This document shows, one piece after another, positions 8,566-16,409 of a DNA stretch of 35,346 nucleotides. The translations under genes and the position numbers were made by a program. Origin of the DNA: Betaproteobacteria bacterium (GTDB taxonomy: Bacteria; Pseudomonadota; Gammaproteobacteria; Burkholderiales; Burkholderiaceae_C); the NCBI GenBank assembly GCA_010030205.1, contig RGQD01000011.1, positions 1 through 35,346 on the forward strand, in the 5' to 3' direction. Each line of letters starts with the position of its first letter. Positions within the stretch are counted from its first letter, which is position 1. The notes below the pieces were generated by a model that had not been told where the DNA came from, made no database searches, and was given only the letters and a program-made list of their open reading frames with translations.

Positions 8566-9368
8566 GCTCGATCGGGCTCAGCGCCGTCGTTGATAACGCC
8601 GATTTAGAGCGGCGATTTGGAGGTCTGCGTCGACTCTATGGCGATGCTGGCTATCTGCGTATTCGCCAGGCCCGGGTGGCCGTGGTGGGCTTGGGCGGCG
8701 TGGGCTCTTGGGCTGTTGAAGCCTTGGCGCGCAGCGGTGTGGCGCGCTTGGTGTTGATCGATCTGGACCATGTCGCGGAGTCCAACATCAATCGCCAGGT
8801 CCAAGCCCTGGACAGCACCTTGGGGCTGGCCAAAGCCACAGCCTTGCGCCGGCGCATCGCCGACATTCACCCGGCCTGTGAAGTGCTGACGGTGGAGGAA
8901 TTCGCCAGCCCCGACAACTGGCCGGCGCTGTTGCCAGCCGAGGTCGACGTGCTGATCGACGCCTGCGATCAGAGTGCGGCCAAGCTGGCATTGGCCGCTT
9001 GGTCGCTGCGCTGCGGCACGCCCTTGGTCTGTGTGGGTGCGGCCGGGGGTAAGCAACATGCGCAACGGGTCGAGGTGGCCGATCTGGCTGAGGCCAGCCA
9101 TGACCCGCTGCTGGCCGCGTTGCGTCAGCGCTTGCGCAAGCAAGGTGCGCCTAGGCAGGGGCCGATCGGGGTGCTCGCGGTGTTCTCGCGCGAAAGCGTT
9201 GTGATGCCCGATGGCGAGTCTTGTGCCAGCGACGGCAGCCTGAACTGTCAGGGTTACGGCTCATCGGTGACGGTGACCGCGACCTTCGGCTTGGTGGCCG
9301 CGGGCGAGGCGCTGCGCCTTTGCCGGGTCGGCGTTGCATCGACGATAGAGGTGTCAAAGCAATGCTAG
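8562..9368 (+). CDS. tcdA: tRNA threonylcarbamoyladenosine dehydratase TcdA (CsdL)
   Basis: TcdA is an E1-like ATP-dependent enzyme that cyclises t6A at position 37 of ANN-decoding tRNAs to ct6A. The protein has 268 residues, the usual family length. The nucleotide-binding GLGGVGSW is at residues 43-50, with DLDHVAESNINRQ following as in other ThiF/MoeB proteins, and a conserved Cys in SLNCQGYGS towards the C-terminus. The start is the GTG at 8562 overlapping the transporter stop (GTGA), which implies translational coupling. Two tRNA-Lys genes lie immediately downstream; tRNA-Lys is an expected substrate class for t6A/ct6A, but the adjacency may be coincidence. Confidence 0.93.
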   Translation: MSSIGLSAVVDNADLERRFGGLRRLYGDAGYLRIRQARVAVVGLGGVGSWAVEALARSGVARLVLIDLDHVAESNINRQVQALDSTLGLAKATALRRRIADIHPACEVLTVEEFASPDNWPALLPAEVDVLIDACDQSAAKLALAAWSLRCGTPLVCVGAAGGKQHAQRVEVADLAEASHDPLLAALRQRLRKQGAPRQGPIGVLAVFSRESVVMPDGESCASDGSLNCQGYGSSVTVTATFGLVAAGEALRLCRVGVASTIEVSKQC

Positions 9369-9371
9369 AAT
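9363..9371 (+). promoter_or_regulatory. Candidate extended -10 promoter for the tRNA-Lys pair
   Basis: TGCTAGAAT has the form of an extended -10 element (TG-n-TAnnnT). It sits at the end of tcdA, 20 bp upstream of the first tRNA-Lys. No matching -35 box was found, so the call rests on the -10 alone. Confidence 0.4.
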
Positions 9372-9391
9372 ATTGAGCTCTATGCGATAGG

Positions 9392-9467
9392 GGGTCGTTA
9401 GCTCAGTCGGTAGAGCATCGGACTTTTAATCCGTTGGTCGCGTGTTCGAGTCACGCACGACCCACCA
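9392..9467 (+). tRNA. tRNA-Lys, anticodon TTT
   Basis: A 76-nt cloverleaf is present. The acceptor is GGGTCGT/ACGACCC, the anticodon stem is TCGGA/TCCGT with loop CTTTTAA (anticodon TTT), and the T arm is GCGTG-TTCGAGT-CACGC. A73 and CCA are encoded. It is 23 bp after tcdA and 53 bp before a second tRNA-Lys, so both are probably on one transcript. Confidence 0.96.
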
Positions 9468-9520
9468 AAAGCGTGGAGTATGTTGTTCAGTCTCAGGTTA
9501 GATGGCGCTGAAATGGCTTC

Positions 9521-9596
9521 GGGCTCTTAGCTCAGTTGGTAGAGCAGCGGACTCTTAATCCGTAGGTCGAGTGTTCGAGTCACTCAGGGCCCACCA
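9521..9596 (+). tRNA. tRNA-Lys, anticodon CTT
   Basis: A 76-nt cloverleaf has acceptor GGGCTCT/AGGGCCC, anticodon stem GCGGA/TCCGT with loop CTCTTAA (anticodon CTT), T arm GAGTG-TTCGAGT-CACTC, and encoded CCA. Its 3' end borders the accessory region, so it is a plausible integration site for the tyrosine recombinase at 11297-12757 (inference). Confidence 0.96.
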
Positions 9597-9615
9597 AAAT
9601 TAAGTAAGGAAATTA

Positions 9616-9650
9616 AGGACTCAGGCGCTCAGGCCCCTGGGTCCTTTTTC
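9616..9650 (+). terminator. Rho-independent terminator of the tRNA-Lys operon
   Basis: A 10-bp stem (AGGACTCAGG 9616-9625 with CCTGGGTCCT 9636-9645, one G-T wobble) and a 10-nt loop are followed by TTTTC. It lies 20 bp after the second tRNA-Lys. Confidence 0.9.
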
Positions 9651-9673
9651 TTTGGGTCTTCGGTTTCGTGATT

Positions 9674-9722
9674 CATGTAGCCACCATGTAGCGGCTGGTA
9701 CAAGGTCTTGCACCATGTAGCC
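9674..9722. repeat. Three CATGTAGC direct repeats, possible integrase arm sites
   Basis: CATGTAGCC or CATGTAGCG occurs at 9674-9682, 9685-9693 and 9714-9722, all in the same orientation. A fourth copy lies at 12755-12763, where it contains the integrase start codon on the other strand. Short direct repeats near a tRNA and at the integrase gene are typical of arm-type recombinase binding sites; the role here is inferred. The stretch 9651-9900 holds no gene that I can support. Confidence 0.5.
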
Positions 9723-9900
9723 AAAGTGCAAGTGAGCCTGGGGCGGAGTGCTGCCGCTTTGATAACTGGTAAAGTGAGCGCAATCATTTGGAACGATGAG
9801 GCGCGTCGTTCTCGGCACTGCAAGCCACTTTTTCAGCGGCCTCCTGCAGAACGGCTAGCTGAACCCGGCGCGTGGTCAGTCTTCCAGCCCTGGGGTGGGG

Positions 9901-10530
9901 ACGGTGGCGGCCGAGTACCTGTTTGAGTTGAACCCGCGGGCGCGCCTGACCCTGTTTGGTCAGGAGCTCAACCCCGAGTCGTACGCCATCTGCAAGGCCG
10001 ACATGCTGATCCGTGGCCAGGACATCAGCAACATCGTGCTGGGCAACACGCTCAGCGACGACGGCCTCCTGGGCAAGCTGTTCGACTAAATGTTGTCCAA
10101 CCCGCCCTTCGGTGTGGAGTGGAAGAAGATCGAGAAGGCAATCCGCGAGGAGCACGAAAAGCAGGGCTTCAACGGCTGCTTTGGACCCGGCCTGCCGCGT
10201 GTGTCGGACGGCTCGCTGCTGTTTTTGCTGAACCTGCTCAGCAAGATGCGGGCTGAGGCGCAGGGCGCTAGCCGCATCGGCATCGTGCTCAACGGCTCGC
10301 CGCAGTTCACCGGTGGTGCGGGGTCTGGCGAGTCGGAGATTCGGCGCTACGTGCTGGAGAACGACCTGGTGGAGGCCATCGTCGCGCTGCCCACCGACAT
10401 GTTCTACAACGCCGGCATCAGCACCTACGTTTGGATTCTCAGCAACCGCAAGCCCGACGACCGCAAGGGCGATGTGCAGCTGATCGACGCATCGAGCTTC
10501 TGGCAGAAGATGCGCAAGAGCCCGGGCTGT
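9901..10530 (+). pseudogene. hsdM: Type I restriction DNA methyltransferase HsdM, truncated and nonsense-mutated
   Basis: The reading frame encodes the middle of HsdM, the N6-adenine methyltransferase subunit of type I restriction systems. Homology begins abruptly at TVAAEYL (about 9901), so the N-terminal part and the SAM-binding motif I (normally just before this point) are missing. The frame is interrupted by TAA at 10087-10089, directly before MLSNPPFG, which contains catalytic motif IV (NPPF). Intact relatives have a tyrosine codon there, so a single base change explains it. The frame then continues as a clean HsdM match ([42 protein letters not shown]) until about 10528, where homology stops. 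No hsdS or hsdR is nearby. It is a non-functional relic of a mobile restriction system. Confidence 0.9.
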
Positions 10531-10637
10531 CGGCATCAAATTAGACGGCGATGTCGTCGGGTTCGCTCAGTGCGGCGGTCAGCAAGTCGTCATAGCTCTT
10601 GTCACGCGTGATGCATTCATGGCCTGTCTGCGGCCCA

Positions 10638-10937
10638 TCAAGCCTGCACGCCAAGTCGCAGTCCGGTCGCGTTCAACAGCGCCAACAGCGTTTTGAGTGT
10701 CGGGTTGCCACGCGGCGACAGCGCCCGATACACGCTTTCACGCGGGATGCCAGCGCGCTCGGCAACGCTTGCGATGCCCTGCGCTTCGGCAATGTGGCGC
10801 AGTGCGGCCAGCAGTGCGGCCTGCCCGCCGGGCTGGTCGGACTCGTCAAGTGCCGCGCCCAGATAGGCGGTGGCGAAGTCTGGGTCATCCCTCAGCAGTT
10901 TGACCACAGTTTCATCATGCGGGCGAGATGCTTTCAT
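10638..10937 (-). CDS. HigA-like antitoxin (addiction module antidote, XRE family)
   Basis: The 99-residue protein is the antitoxin of a type II toxin-antitoxin pair. The N-terminal half is of the addiction-module antidote type (DDPDFATAYLGAALDE). The C-terminal half holds a helix-turn-helix (SVAERAGIPRESVYRALS, residues about 57-74) followed by NPTLKTLLALLNATGLRL. The start codon overlaps the toxin stop by 4 bp (ATGA), so the pair is translationally coupled. In this family the antitoxin usually represses its own operon. It lies inside the integrase-bearing accessory region. Confidence 0.88.
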   Translation of the reverse strand: MKASRPHDETVVKLLRDDPDFATAYLGAALDESDQPGGQAALLAALRHIAEAQGIASVAERAGIPRESVYRALSPRGNPTLKTLLALLNATGLRLGVQA

Positions 10938-11260
10938 AGGTCGTTCCTTCGTTGCCAGTCTTGCCAATATTTCAACGCTGCGGCGATGTCGGTACGCTGG
11001 CGCCTCTTGTCGCCGCCCACCAGCAACAGCACCACCTTGCGGCCGGCCAGGGCGTAATAGACGCGATAGCCCGGGCCCCAATCGATGCGCAGTTCGCACA
11101 CGCCGCCCTCTAGCGGCTTGCAGTCGCCAAAGTTGCCGGCTGCCATGCGCAGCACCCGCACCAGCACGCGGGCCCTTGCATGCCTGTCGGCCAAGTCGGC
11201 CAGCCATTCCGCATAGGGCAGGCGTCCGTCCAGGGTCTGGTAGGTATGAATTTCGTTCAT
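10934..11260 (-). CDS. RelE/HigB-type toxin (phage-derived Gp49 family)
   Basis: The 108-residue protein is a RelE-fold toxin of the Gp49/HigB group, whose members cleave mRNA on the ribosome. Visible features are the N-terminal W-L-A-D-L segment (residues 19-24), GDCKPLEGGVCELRIDWGPGYRVYY in the core (residues 45-69), and a lysine/arginine-rich GGDKRRQRTDI near the C-terminus. Toxin precedes antitoxin, the usual order for higBA. The pair is on the same strand as the integrase and 36 bp downstream of its stop, so integrase transcription may read into it. Confidence 0.88.
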   Translation of the reverse strand: MNEIHTYQTLDGRLPYAEWLADLADRHARARVLVRVLRMAAGNFGDCKPLEGGVCELRIDWGPGYRVYYALAGRKVVLLLVGGDKRRQRTDIAAALKYWQDWQRRNDL

Positions 11261-11296
11261 CGCGCCTGTGAATTATGCGTTACAAAAGTCCGCACT

Positions 11297-12757
11297 TCAA
11301 GCCACCACGCGCAACGCATCGGGCGCGGCAGTCGCGTCAAACTGCACGCCGGCTTGCTCAAGAATCCACGCTTCGATGCGTTCGTGGTGAACGCGCAGCA
11401 GGTCCAAGGGCCGGCGCTTGTAGTGCTTCTCGGCGGTCGCGCTGGGCTTGTGGCCTTGGATCTGCGCCACCACGCCCGCCGGTGTTTCGAGCCACTCGGT
11501 CAGGCTGGCAAAAGATCGGCGCAGCCCATGCAGAGTGAGCCCTTCCAGCCCTGCGGCGGCGCAGGCTTGGCGGTGGGCGATGCTGGGCTCCACCAATCGG
11601 CCGGATTCGCTGGATGGCACCAGTTCGACACCTGGCCGCTCAAAGCCCAGGTCCGTGCGCTTGCGTTGTCGACGGCGGATATTTTCCTCGGTCATCAGCA
11701 GCATCCGCCCGCCGGAGAACACCCACTCGTTGCGGCGTGGCAGCGCCGATAGCAGGTGCCACACATAGGGCGTCAGCGGGATTGCCCGCTCGCCCTCGAC
11801 CTTGTCGCGGATGGTGATGCTCTTCCATTGCGTGTCGACATCATCCCAGCGCAGCGTCAGCACCTCGCCCGGGCGGGCACCTGTCAGCAGCAGGGTTTGC
11901 AGGTAGGCCGCGATCACGGTGTTGGGGATTTGGCCCACATGATCAAACCATGCCTTTAGTTGACCTCGTTCGATGACGTCATCCTTGAGGGCGGCTTTGC
12001 CGGCTGCCTCCCGGGCTTTCTTGGCGCTTGCAGCGCTTGCGTCGACCCAGCCCTTCAGGTGCGATTCGGCTGCGGTCCAGCGCATGAACGCCTTGAGCAG
12101 GCGCAGCGCCAACCGCACCCGCGCCGGTCTGTTTTTGGCTTCCTTTGCTGCCCACGCCTCGATGGCCTTGGCATTGAGGTCCACCAAACGCAGCGCCATG
12201 ATGGACGCCAGCGGGCCGGGCTTGGTCAGGACCCCAGGCATACGAAGGCGTTTCTCGCCGCCCTCATGGATCATGCTCACGTGATCGGCATAGTTGCGTT
12301 CGCCCCAATGCGGTCGGCGCTCCTCGACATAGCGCCGCCAGACCATCTTGACGGTCAACGCCTGGGCGGCTTCCTCGGCGATGTCGACTGCGGCCTGAAC
12401 CTGCGCCTCAGCCTGCAGCCAGGTGGCGTCCTCGGCGTGCTGGCGATCAAGTTCGCGAGGGTCGGTCTTTTGGTCTACGAGGACCCGCAGGCGGTTGGCC
12501 TCAGCACGAGCGGCGTCAACAGTCCAGGCGTCCGGGCTGCCAATGGTGCGACGCAGGGTTTTGCCCAGCACTTTGGACTCGAACACGTATGACTTCGCAC
12601 CGGCAGCGGTCACTCGGACCCTCAAGCCTTTGGTCACGGCATCGTGAAGGAAAGCCTGCTCCTTGCCTGGAGGACAACGTAGCGCCGCTATTCGCCCAGC
12701 CGTCAGGGCGTGTGCTTTGACCAAGTCAATCGATGAGTCCGCCATGGGTTTTGCCAT
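11297..12757 (-). CDS. Tyrosine site-specific recombinase (integrase, DUF4102/P4 type)
   Basis: The 486-residue integrase catalyses insertion and excision of an integrative element. The N-terminal arm-binding domain (DUF4102-like, residues about 10-100) is followed by a core-binding SAM-like domain and the catalytic domain. The catalytic residues are R295 (TGARPGEVLTLRW), H410 and R413 (LHGLRRSF), H436 (GHKPSA) and nucleophile Y446 (EKHYKRRP), so the active site is complete. The start at 12757 was preferred; ATG 12745 is also possible. Longer versions to 12916 have no family similarity. The CATGTAGCC repeat overlaps the start codon. Length and domain order are normal, so the enzyme may still be active. 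Confidence 0.93.
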   Translation of the reverse strand: MAKPMADSSIDLVKAHALTAGRIAALRCPPGKEQAFLHDAVTKGLRVRVTAAGAKSYVFESKVLGKTLRRTIGSPDAWTVDAARAEANRLRVLVDQKTDPRELDRQHAEDATWLQAEAQVQAAVDIAEEAAQALTVKMVWRRYVEERRPHWGERNYADHVSMIHEGGEKRLRMPGVLTKPGPLASIMALRLVDLNAKAIEAWAAKEAKNRPARVRLALRLLKAFMRWTAAESHLKGWVDASAASAKKAREAAGKAALKDDVIERGQLKAWFDHVGQIPNTVIAAYLQTLLLTGARPGEVLTLRWDDVDTQWKSITIRDKVEGERAIPLTPYVWHLLSALPRRNEWVFSGGRMLLMTEENIRRRQRKRTDLGFERPGVELVPSSESGRLVEPSIAHRQACAAAGLEGLTLHGLRRSFASLTEWLETPAGVVAQIQGHKPSATAEKHYKRRPLDLLRVHHERIEAWILEQAGVQFDATAAPDALRVVA

Positions 12758-12788
12758 GTAGCCTCGAGGATCCAACACAAATCTGCGT

Positions 12789-12806
12789 TGTACCGCCGTT
12801 GGTACA
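12789..12806. repeat. Inverted repeat upstream of the integrase gene
   Basis: TGTACC (12789-12794) and GGTACA (12801-12806) form a perfect 6-bp inverted repeat with a 6-nt spacer, 32 bp upstream of the integrase start. It could be an operator or a core-type recombinase site. No regulator can be named. Confidence 0.4.
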
Positions 12807-12930
12807 TGAACATGCACCGCAAGAGCATCACGGTGCCGGCAGTAGCGGCGCGCGTCAAGCCACAAGGCGTTGGCAACATGCCGAGTCCCGATCTGCCCTT
12901 GTCTTTTTCTTGGCACAACGCTGCCGCCAC

Positions 12931-13095
12931 TCAGCCAACTTCAATGATCGACTTGACGCGTGTCGGCTGCCTTGTTCGGGGTGCCAAGGGGAAGGAAACA
13001 GGGCGTTTGAAAACAATATCCTCTTGCAGTTTGGCGCGCTCAGGCGCGCTGATCGTGGCTTGCTGCTCAACATCGACCTGCGCCCGGGACCGCCG
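12931..13095 (-). pseudogene. Orphan C-terminal coding fragment of unknown gene
   Basis: Directly after the stop of the first Bug protein, the same reverse-strand frame stays open for 54 codons (from 13095 down to the TGA at 12931-12933). It has protein-like composition (for example QATISAPERAKLQED and a final VKSIIEVG), but I found no in-frame ATG or GTG start. It looks like the tail of a gene whose front is gone. I do not recognise the family. Confidence 0.35.
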
Positions 13096-14088
13096 TTATT
13101 CCGGCTTTACCCCGGCTTTTTGCGCCACCTGTTGCCAGCGTTGGATCTCGTCGGCCATACGTTTGCGCGCGGCGTCTGGCGTGTCGGCGATGGCCTCCAG
13201 GCCTTGCTCGCGAAGCCATACCCTCATATCTGGTGACCTCAGGATCGCGACCAACTCCGCATTCAACCGGTCTAGCACCGGACGTGGAGTCTTGGCAGGA
13301 ACGAAGGCGGCATACCAGACGGAGGCGTCGAAGCCCTTGACGCCGCTCTCGTTGATCGTCGGCATCTCGGGCCAAAGGTCGGTGCGCCGGGCGGTGGTCA
13401 CCGCGAGTGCTCGCAGTCGACCGGATTCAGCGTACTTCTTCGCGGTTGCGAGTGGGTCGATGACGATCTGGATGTCGTTGGACATGGCTGCTGTCAGCGC
13501 CAGATTGGCGCCTTTGTAGGGCACATGCAGGATGTCTATCCCGGCCGCTGACTTGAGGTGCTCGGTTGTGAGATGGATCGAAGTGCCGATGCCTGGCGTG
13601 CCGAAGTTCAGTTTTCCGGGGTTGGCTCGCGCATAGGCCAGCAGTTCGGCCACCGACTTGACCGGCAGGTCGTTGCTGACCAGCAGTGCGAACGGACCTG
13701 AAACAGCGGTGGTCACCGGGGCCAAATCGCGCTGCACGTCGTATGACAGGTTCCGCTTGAGTACCGGATCGACGGCGATGGCGCCGCTGTGCAAGAGGAT
13801 GGTGCTGCCGTCCGCATCTGCTCGCGCCACGGTTTCTGTCCCGAGCGAGCCGCCAGCGCCGGCGCGGTTGTCGACGATGACGGTGCGGCCCAGGCGTTCG
13901 CCGAGCATCTGCGCGAGCTTGCGTCCCAGAATGTCCGACGTGCCTCCCGGTGAGAAGGGAACGATGATCTTCATCTGCTTGCCGGACGGCGGCAAGTCGG
14001 ACGCCTGCCCCTGGGCTGAGGCGTTCAGGACCGTGCTGCAAGCCGCTGCTGCGGCAGCGGTGCAAACTAGAAACGACCATCGATTCAT
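13096..14088 (-). CDS. Bug family (TctC-like) periplasmic solute-binding protein
   Basis: The 330-residue protein is an extracytoplasmic receptor of the Bug family, found in large numbers in Burkholderiales, which captures carboxylates or other small organic molecules. A signal peptide (residues 1 to about 26, ending NASAQ) is followed by family motifs: IIVPFSPGGTSDILGR, VIVDNRAGAGGSLGTE, LNFGTPGIGTSIHL, LHVPYKGANLALT and ESGVKGFDASVWYAAF. AAGGAGGA lies 6 bp before the ATG, a strong ribosome site. No membrane partners (TctA/TctB) are in the window, so it is an orphan receptor. A second Bug gene lies just upstream, separated by a 7-bp tandem repeat. Confidence 0.93.
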   Translation of the reverse strand: MNRWSFLVCTAAAAAACSTVLNASAQGQASDLPPSGKQMKIIVPFSPGGTSDILGRKLAQMLGERLGRTVIVDNRAGAGGSLGTETVARADADGSTILLHSGAIAVDPVLKRNLSYDVQRDLAPVTTAVSGPFALLVSNDLPVKSVAELLAYARANPGKLNFGTPGIGTSIHLTTEHLKSAAGIDILHVPYKGANLALTAAMSNDIQIVIDPLATAKKYAESGRLRALAVTTARRTDLWPEMPTINESGVKGFDASVWYAAFVPAKTPRPVLDRLNAELVAILRSPDMRVWLREQGLEAIADTPDAARKRMADEIQRWQQVAQKAGVKPE

Positions 14089-14102
14089 TGTGTCCTCCTT
14101 CT

Positions 14103-14133
14103 GGGTTATGGGTTATGGGTTATGGGTTATGGG
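14103..14133. repeat. 7-bp tandem repeat (GGGTTAT, 4.4 copies) before a ribosome site
   Basis: Four perfect copies of GGGTTAT plus GGG lie between the two Bug genes. The repeat ends only a few bases before the Shine-Dalgarno of the downstream (reverse-strand) gene, which reads CCCATAA repeats then AGAAGGAGGACACAATG. Such microsatellites can change copy number by replication slippage. Confidence 0.9.
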
Positions 14134-14142
14134 CCTGGCTTG

Positions 14143-15144
14143 TCAGTCCGGCTTGATGCCTGCTTCGGTGATGATCTTGCGCCAGCGCTCTGTCTCGTCC
14201 GCGATCCATTGGCGAAGTGCCTGGGGCGACGACGGCGTCGGCACGACAGCCTGCGCGGCCATCTTCGTCTTCGTCTCCGGATCGGCGAGCACGGCCAACA
14301 GTTCTCGGTTGAGCCGATCGATCACCGCGGCCGGGGTGCCGGTCGGCACCAGCACGCCGTACCAGCCTTCCGACTGGAAGCCCTTCAGCCCGGTTTCGTG
14401 GATCGTCGGAATGTCGACGGCGAGGGATGAACGTTCGAGCGACGCGATGCCCAGTGGCCGCAGGCGCCCGCTCTTGAGGTGCGGCAGCACCGACGCCAGG
14501 CTGCTGAAGGCGACTTCCACCTGTCCACCCATCAAGTCGTTCAGCGCCGGCGCCTCACCTTTGTACGGTACGTGCACCAAGTGCAGGCCCGCCTGACGCT
14601 TGAACATCTCCATCGTCAGATGGGCTGTGGTCGCATTGCCGGCCGACGCGTAGCTCAGGCTCCCTGGTTTCGCCTTCGCCAGCGCGACGAGTTCTTGCAC
14701 CGACCTAGCCTTGACGTCCGAATGAACGACAAGGGCAAGCGGGAACGTGGCCACTTTGGCCACTGGCGCGAAGTCCCTGAGCGTGGCGTAAGGCAGGTCG
14801 TTGTAGAGCACCGGGTTCACCGATGCGATGCCCTGGTATACGAGCAGCAGGTTGTAACCGTCGGCGGCTTGTTTTGCTGCCGCAGTGGTGCCGATGACAC
14901 CGCCACCGCCAGCTCGGTTTTCCACGACGACCGGTTGCTGCAGGCGGGCAGACAGCCCAGTGGCCAGCAGCCGTGCGAGACTGTCGGTCAGCCCTCCGGG
15001 CGCGATCGGTGCGATCAGCCTGAGCGATCGGCTCGGATAGGGTTCCTGCGCGAAGGCGTTCCGCAGGCCCGCCGCGAAGGCGAGTCCGGTTCCGGTCGCG
15101 AGCATCCGGCGGCGCTCCGGGCGGGCGGGTCGTCTGTCAGTCAT
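14143..15144 (-). CDS. Bug family (TctC-like) periplasmic solute-binding protein
   Basis: The 333-residue protein is a second Bug-type receptor. It has a signal peptide with arginine-rich start (PERRRMLATGTGLAFAAGL), possibly Tat-exported, cleaved near AFAQ (residue 33). Family motifs are LIAPIAPGGLTDSLAR, VVVENRAGGGGVIGT, LSYASAGNATTAHL, LVHVPYKGEAPALNDL and ETGLKGFQSEGWYG. It is a paralogue of the next gene, clearly divergent in sequence, so not a recent duplicate. The two probably form one transcript. No transport partners or catabolic enzymes are adjacent, so the ligand cannot be guessed. Confidence 0.93.
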   Translation of the reverse strand: MTDRRPARPERRRMLATGTGLAFAAGLRNAFAQEPYPSRSLRLIAPIAPGGLTDSLARLLATGLSARLQQPVVVENRAGGGGVIGTTAAAKQAADGYNLLLVYQGIASVNPVLYNDLPYATLRDFAPVAKVATFPLALVVHSDVKARSVQELVALAKAKPGSLSYASAGNATTAHLTMEMFKRQAGLHLVHVPYKGEAPALNDLMGGQVEVAFSSLASVLPHLKSGRLRPLGIASLERSSLAVDIPTIHETGLKGFQSEGWYGVLVPTGTPAAVIDRLNRELLAVLADPETKTKMAAQAVVPTPSSPQALRQWIADETERWRKIITEAGIKPD

Positions 15145-15253
15145 GTCGTCCCCTCATCTTGGCAGCGTCGCTGGCGCGGCGTCTGCGCTGTGCATGGTTT
15201 TCGTTCAGCCGGCGTGTACTGCCCGCGGCCTCGCGCAGGCCATAGAGTCAAAT

Positions 15254-15628
15254 TCAAACCAACACAATGCGAATGTCTACGCCAGTGCCTTCGGCGTTCA
15301 ATGCCATCGGCGCTGGATACTTTTTGATGGTTTTTGCGATTGCTGTCGAAGCGTTCAGTCGCATTGCAAACGGATTGACCAAGTCATGATGAATCAGTGT
15401 TTCGGACGTTGACGCAGATTCAAGGTCGATCACGATCTTGTCTTCGCCGACGCCAAAATTTGAAATGCTTGCACCGGCCTGCTTGACGCCAAAGCGCTCG
15501 GTGACACCTGTCGTGCCGATGATGGTCTGCGCGGCACTGGAGTCACTGCCATCGCCGCGACAAGCCGTGATGCACAGGGCCATGTCCGAGCCGACGACAG
15601 TCATGCAGAATTTTGACATGGACGACAT
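15254..15628 (-). CDS. Hypothetical protein with RTX-like segment, possibly a fragment
   Basis: An open frame of 124 codons, AT-richer than its neighbours. It contains ASISNFGVGEDKIVIDL (residues about 53-69), which resembles the segment near the C-terminus of RTX or type I-secreted proteins, where a 'xxNFxxGEDKI' pattern follows the calcium-binding repeats. No glycine-rich nonapeptides remain. No good ribosome site precedes the ATG at 15628 or the alternatives at 15619 and 15604. It may be the end of a larger secreted protein that lost its front. Whether it is expressed is doubtful. Confidence 0.35.
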   Translation of the reverse strand: MSSMSKFCMTVVGSDMALCITACRGDGSDSSAAQTIIGTTGVTERFGVKQAGASISNFGVGEDKIVIDLESASTSETLIHHDLVNPFAMRLNASTAIAKTIKKYPAPMALNAEGTGVDIRIVLV

Positions 15629-16409
15629 TTCAAATGAAGGTGTATTCGAAGCTCTAATCCCGGTCAGATTATCCTGGATTCCTCAGTTGGACGCACCCGA
15701 GTGGGCCGTCATCGGGTGCGATGAAAAGGCGCGACGACGCGGCGGGCTCCTGCCAGCAAGGAGAAGCCATGCCGCCAGCGCGCCCCAGGGCGGCTCAATC
15801 GGGTGCGTAGCGCTAACACACAAGGGGTGATGCCGTTCGTGGCCAAACCAGTAAGTATCCACAGGCGTTCACAGCGGGAAACAAGCGGTCAGCCCTGCAA
15901 CCTTGGGAGCCTCGCGTGCTAGCCATGGGCCAGCAGGCCCAGCGGGCGCCGGATGGCGGGCCAGTCCACTACGAGCGGCGCAGGCCGTGGCGCGATCCCG
16001 ACCGCATCGCATTGCGCAATCAGTTCCGGACGATGGTGCAGGCCGCCCTCATCGATTGAAGTTGCCGACGATCGCGAGGCCAGCCACGAAAGGCGAGATC
16101 GACCGGCCTGATGCGTCGAGCCAAAATTCGGCGGTGGCGAGTGATTCGCGAGCCAGCGCTCTGTCGACTCATGGAGTCGGTTCGCCATCGGTCAAAGCTT
16201 TGGCGCTAATTTGGTGAATTATTTGTCCTGCTGGACGTCCTGAGCGACCGCTCCTGACTGGCCCACCACAGCACCCACCATGCGGACGAACTGCGCGAAG
16301 TCGACAAGGTCGGTCCGAGGTGATGCCAAAAAAGGAGGAGAATGGCTTTGTATGCGTCGTAGTGCGCAGGCCTATAAAACCGGCCGAACTGCCCATGCTG
16401 CCCACCCAT
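15629..16409. other. Decayed stretch without a supported gene
   Basis: About 780 bp with several short frames on both strands but no frame with a ribosome site and recognisable product. A frame from ATG 15925 to 16060 (45 codons, with VHYERRRP) looks protein-like but matches nothing I can name. The stretch sits between two gene fragments and is best read as degraded accessory DNA. Confidence 0.5.

Noticed and set aside
10541-10615. Reverse-strand fragment with [21 protein letters not shown], like an antitoxin end
   Set aside because: About 25 codons, no start codon, partly overlapping the end of the HigA-like gene; too short to assign to a family.
15850-15860. GTATCCACA, one mismatch from a DnaA box
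   Set aside because: A single isolated site without an AT-rich unwinding element, other boxes or replication genes nearby.
15925-16060. 45-codon forward frame with VHYERRRP, reminiscent of IS91-type transposases
   Set aside because: The match is limited to a few residues and the following sequence does not continue the transposase pattern; no ribosome site.
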